Source: Paeniglutamicibacter antarcticus (GTDB lineage: Bacteria; Actinomycetota; Actinomycetes; Actinomycetales; Micrococcaceae). Taken from it: DNA of 64,000 bases. Below, in pieces: positions 61,916 through 64,000 of this stretch. How positions within the stretch are numbered: position 1 is the first letter of the stretch; each line of letters starts with the position of its first letter. The notes beneath the pieces are model-generated. The model worked only from the letters and a program-made list of their open reading frames with translations, did no database searches and had not been told where the DNA came from. A program made the translations under genes and the position numbers. The stretch lies in contig NZ_CZJT01000085.1 of NCBI RefSeq assembly GCF_900010755.1, forward strand, positions 124,001 to 188,000. The letters run 5' to 3'.

Positions 61916-62073
61916 AACCTTTAACCGGGGGTCCGCAGCCTGGGCCAACACCTCGTAAGAACAAATTCCCCGCTGGTAATCAACGATTTCGGTCCAGTCA
62001 GCTTGCCTGTGCCCTTCCGCGGCGGGTGCCTCGCATCACCCTCGGATTCCAAGTGGCGCTTCATCTCGAATGC

Positions 62074-62098
62074 TAAAGTAAAGTGTCACTTTACTTTA
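62074..62098. promoter_or_regulatory. 25-bp palindromic TetR operator
   Basis: Half-site TAAAGTAAAGTG and its reverse complement around one central T, perfect on both sides. It ends right at the Shine-Dalgarno TTAGGAG of the TetR gene, so binding should block its own transcription and that of the coupled exporter. Confidence 0.8.
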
Positions 62099-62109
62099 GG
62101 AGCTGCGAC

Positions 62110-62703
62110 TTGAGCGAGGGAATTTGGCACGTCAGCACGCGTCCCAGAAGCCAGAAAACCCACCAACTGGTCCTTGACGCCACCAATGAACTGTTGCGCG
62201 AGGCGGGCTTTGCGGGTGTCACCATCGAGCGACTCGCCAACCGGTCCGGCGTCAGCACCGCAACCATCTACAAGCATTGGCCCAGCAAGAATGCGATTGT
62301 TGCCGAGGCTTTTGGGCGCACCGCCACCGAAGCCCTGCAAATCCCCGACGGCTCAGATCCCCTGGAGGACCTGGTTGATTGCGCCGTCTCTTCACTGACT
62401 TTCCACAGCACCGGAGGCGGACGGGTGTTTTTCCAGCTCTTGGCAGCTTGTTCCATGGAACCCAGCGGTGCCGCCTACTTCCAGGAGTACTACCTGGGCC
62501 CCCGCCGCGAAACCATGCTCCCGCTGTTCACACGAGCCATCGAAGCTGGAGTAATCGCGGAGGACCTCGATATCAACGTTGCCATGGACGTGGTTTTCGG
62601 CGCCGCGGTCTTCCGCCTCATGCGCGATTCCTCCGCATTGGACGAAGCAACCATTCGCAAAACCATCGAGCTCTCCATCAGCGGACTGCTCACCAACAAA
62701 TGA
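62110..62703 (+). CDS. TetR-family regulator of the MFS exporter
   Basis: 197-aa TetR protein with helix-turn-helix VTIERLANRSGVSTATIYKHWPSKNAIVAEAF. TTG start at 62110 is eight bases after AGGAG; a GTG at 62083 lies within the operator and is unlikely. Overlaps the exporter start as ATGA. Ligand probably a toxic compound exported by the MFS protein. Confidence 0.82.
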   Translation: MSEGIWHVSTRPRSQKTHQLVLDATNELLREAGFAGVTIERLANRSGVSTATIYKHWPSKNAIVAEAFGRTATEALQIPDGSDPLEDLVDCAVSSLTFHSTGGGRVFFQLLAACSMEPSGAAYFQEYYLGPRRETMLPLFTRAIEAGVIAEDLDINVAMDVVFGAAVFRLMRDSSALDEATIRKTIELSISGLLTNK

Positions 62704-64000
62704 AAGGCCGACCCGTGGCGCAGCACGACAGCGCAACCGAAACCAACAACCGACCCCAGGCAGCGCCGGCTTACACCGCGGATCGCCGCGGGTTCATCAT
62801 TGCCGCGGTGGGACTCGCACTCCTGGCAGCCCATTCGGGAGTCCCCTCCCCGCTCTTTCCGCTCTATGCCGAACAGTGGGGGCTGACTCCGCTGATGATC
62901 AGCAGCGTCTTTGCCGCGTACATCCTGGGCCTGGTCATCACCCTGCTGACCACCGGCGCTCTATCGGACCACATCGGCAGGCGGCCCGTGGCTGTCGTTG
63001 CCCTGCTGTGCGCCGCGGCATCGATGTTTGTCATGGCCATGGCTGACGGTTTCAGCCACCTTGTCATAGCCCGCATCCTGCAGGGCGTGGCTTCGGGGCT
63101 CGGCTTCGGGACCCTGGGTGCGGCTCTGCTGGACTACTCCCCCGCGTGGAAACATGCCAAGGTGGCCATGATCAACGGCGCACTGCCTCCGGCATCCCTG
63201 GGCCTCGGCGCAGTTCTCAGCGGAGTCCTGGTCCAGTACTTCCCTAGGCCGTTCCAGACACCCTACTTGGTGATCCTCATTCCACTGCTGCTTGCCTGCC
63301 TGGCCGCCTGCGCGCTCAAGGAGAAGCACCCGCGCCGCCCCGGCGCCTTGCGCTCACTGGTGCCTTCCCTCATGATTCCGCAAGAGGTGCGTGAACGATT
63401 CTTCGTGGCGGTCGGTGCCCTGTGCGCAAGCTGGGCCTTAGTCGGCCTCTATCTCGGCATTGGACCCACTGTCAGCAAGACACTATTGCACATCCAGTCC
63501 CCCGCAATGGGTGCGTTGGCGATCTTCGCGCTGACGGGAACCGGAGCACTGACGGGCCTGCTGACCTTCAGGATCGCTGCCGAAAAGGTCATGGCGGCCG
63601 GAGCCGTGGCACTCGTCCTGGGCGTTGGCGCCATTGCCGCCGCTGTGGCCTTGGAAAGCGCATGGCTGTTCTTTGTCGCCAGCGTCATCGGCGGCGTCGG
63701 GTTCGGTGCCGGATTCCAGGGTGGCTTGCGCTCTGTGTTTGAGCTGCTTCCACCCAGGCAACGCGGCGGCACGCTGTCCTCTGTCTATCTCGTGAGCTAC
63801 ATGGCCTTCGGTGTTCCGACGCTGGTGGCCGGCCTGATGATTCCGGGCTCCGGACTGCAGAACGTCGTCTTCGGCTACTCCATCCTGGTGGTCCTCTTGG
63901 CGATCGCGGCCATCCTATTGCTGCTGCGCACGCGGTCCAAGCGCCGCCGCGAAACCCGCGCGGCCTTGGTCGGCCATCGCCTAAGGCACTGGACACCAAA
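62700..64000 (+). CDS. MFS exporter, DHA1-type (runs off the end)
   Basis: Frame open from ATG 62700 to the window edge, 433 codons. Helices as in 12-TM MFS proteins; motif A GALSDHIGRRPVAVV, motif ILQGVASGLGFGTLG (motif C-like region of drug/H+ antiporters). The basic tail RTRSKRRRETRAALVG near the end suggests only a few codons are missing. Coupled to the TetR gene; a drug or aromatic-compound efflux role is likely. Confidence 0.85.
   Translation, partial: MKGRPVAQHDSATETNNRPQAAPAYTADRRGFIIAAVGLALLAAHSGVPSPLFPLYAEQWGLTPLMISSVFAAYILGLVITLLTTGALSDHIGRRPVAVVALLCAAASMFVMAMADGFSHLVIARILQGVASGLGFGTLGAALLDYSPAWKHAKVAMINGALPPASLGLGAVLSGVLVQYFPRPFQTPYLVILIPLLLACLAACALKEKHPRRPGALRSLVPSLMIPQEVRERFFVAVGALCASWALVGLYLGIGPTVSKTLLHIQSPAMGALAIFALTGTGALTGLLTFRIAAEKVMAAGAVALVLGVGAIAAAVALESAWLFFVASVIGGVGFGAGFQGGLRSVFELLPPRQRGGTLSSVYLVSYMAFGVPTLVAGLMIPGSGLQNVVFGYSILVVLLAIAAILLLLRTRSKRRRETRAALVGHRLRHWTP

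Overview
The window is high-GC DNA with short intergenic gaps, many ATGA/GTGA stop-start overlaps and actinobacterial gene content. A complete crtE-crtB-crtI-crtYe-crtYf-crtEb set (C50 carotenoid, decaprenoxanthin type) with a MarR regulator and a photolyase points to the Micrococcaceae, most likely Arthrobacter in the broad sense; the species cannot be fixed from sequence alone. No rRNA, tRNA, CRISPR array or replication origin was seen.

Region 1 (1-16.2 kb, minus strand): a CoA-dependent catabolic regulon in two units. Unit A is MaoC hydratase, etfB, etfA, b-type cytochrome. Unit B is a double acyl-CoA dehydrogenase, ADP-forming acyl-CoA synthetase, TetR regulator, VOC protein, thiolase-fold Ltp protein, DUF35 partner, aldehyde dehydrogenase and MFS transporter. 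Both units are headed by the same 15-bp palindrome. There is no 3-hydroxyacyl-CoA dehydrogenase and no ordinary thiolase, so a retro-aldol side-chain cleavage (activate, dehydrogenate, hydrate, cleave to aldehyde plus short acyl-CoA, oxidise the aldehyde) is proposed; the substrate is unknown.

Region 2 (16.3-26.4 kb): housekeeping and small genes, including an aminotransferase, a thioredoxin-like protein with SGPC instead of CGPC, a 38-aa Cys-rich protein behind a CsoR-like operator, a SipW/TasA-like export locus, an MpaB-type protein, an N-formylglutamate amidohydrolase family protein, a transporter pseudogene, an AhpD-like protein and rlmN.

Region 3 (26.4-42.8 kb): the carotenoid cluster with crtR, TspO-like and epimerase/DUF2867 genes, photolyase, FAD monooxygenase, a GH3 enzyme, and an NfeD-like/flotillin pair.

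Region 4 (42.8-49.5 kb): a second SipW locus with the same four-gene order as the first, an MFS transporter and a large membrane protein of unknown role.

Region 5 (49.6-61.9 kb): a cluster matching the Corynebacterium cre (4-cresol) pathway: IclR regulator, P450, split PEP-synthase-like aryl phosphate synthase, SDR, ferredoxin, ferredoxin reductase, two HD phosphohydrolases and an aldehyde dehydrogenase. It is followed by a GNAT/DUF1778 toxin-antitoxin pair. This 12-kb block is bounded by two direct copies of a repeat whose 77-bp core is identical.

Region 6 (62-64 kb): TetR regulator and MFS exporter behind a 25-bp palindrome; the exporter runs off the window end.
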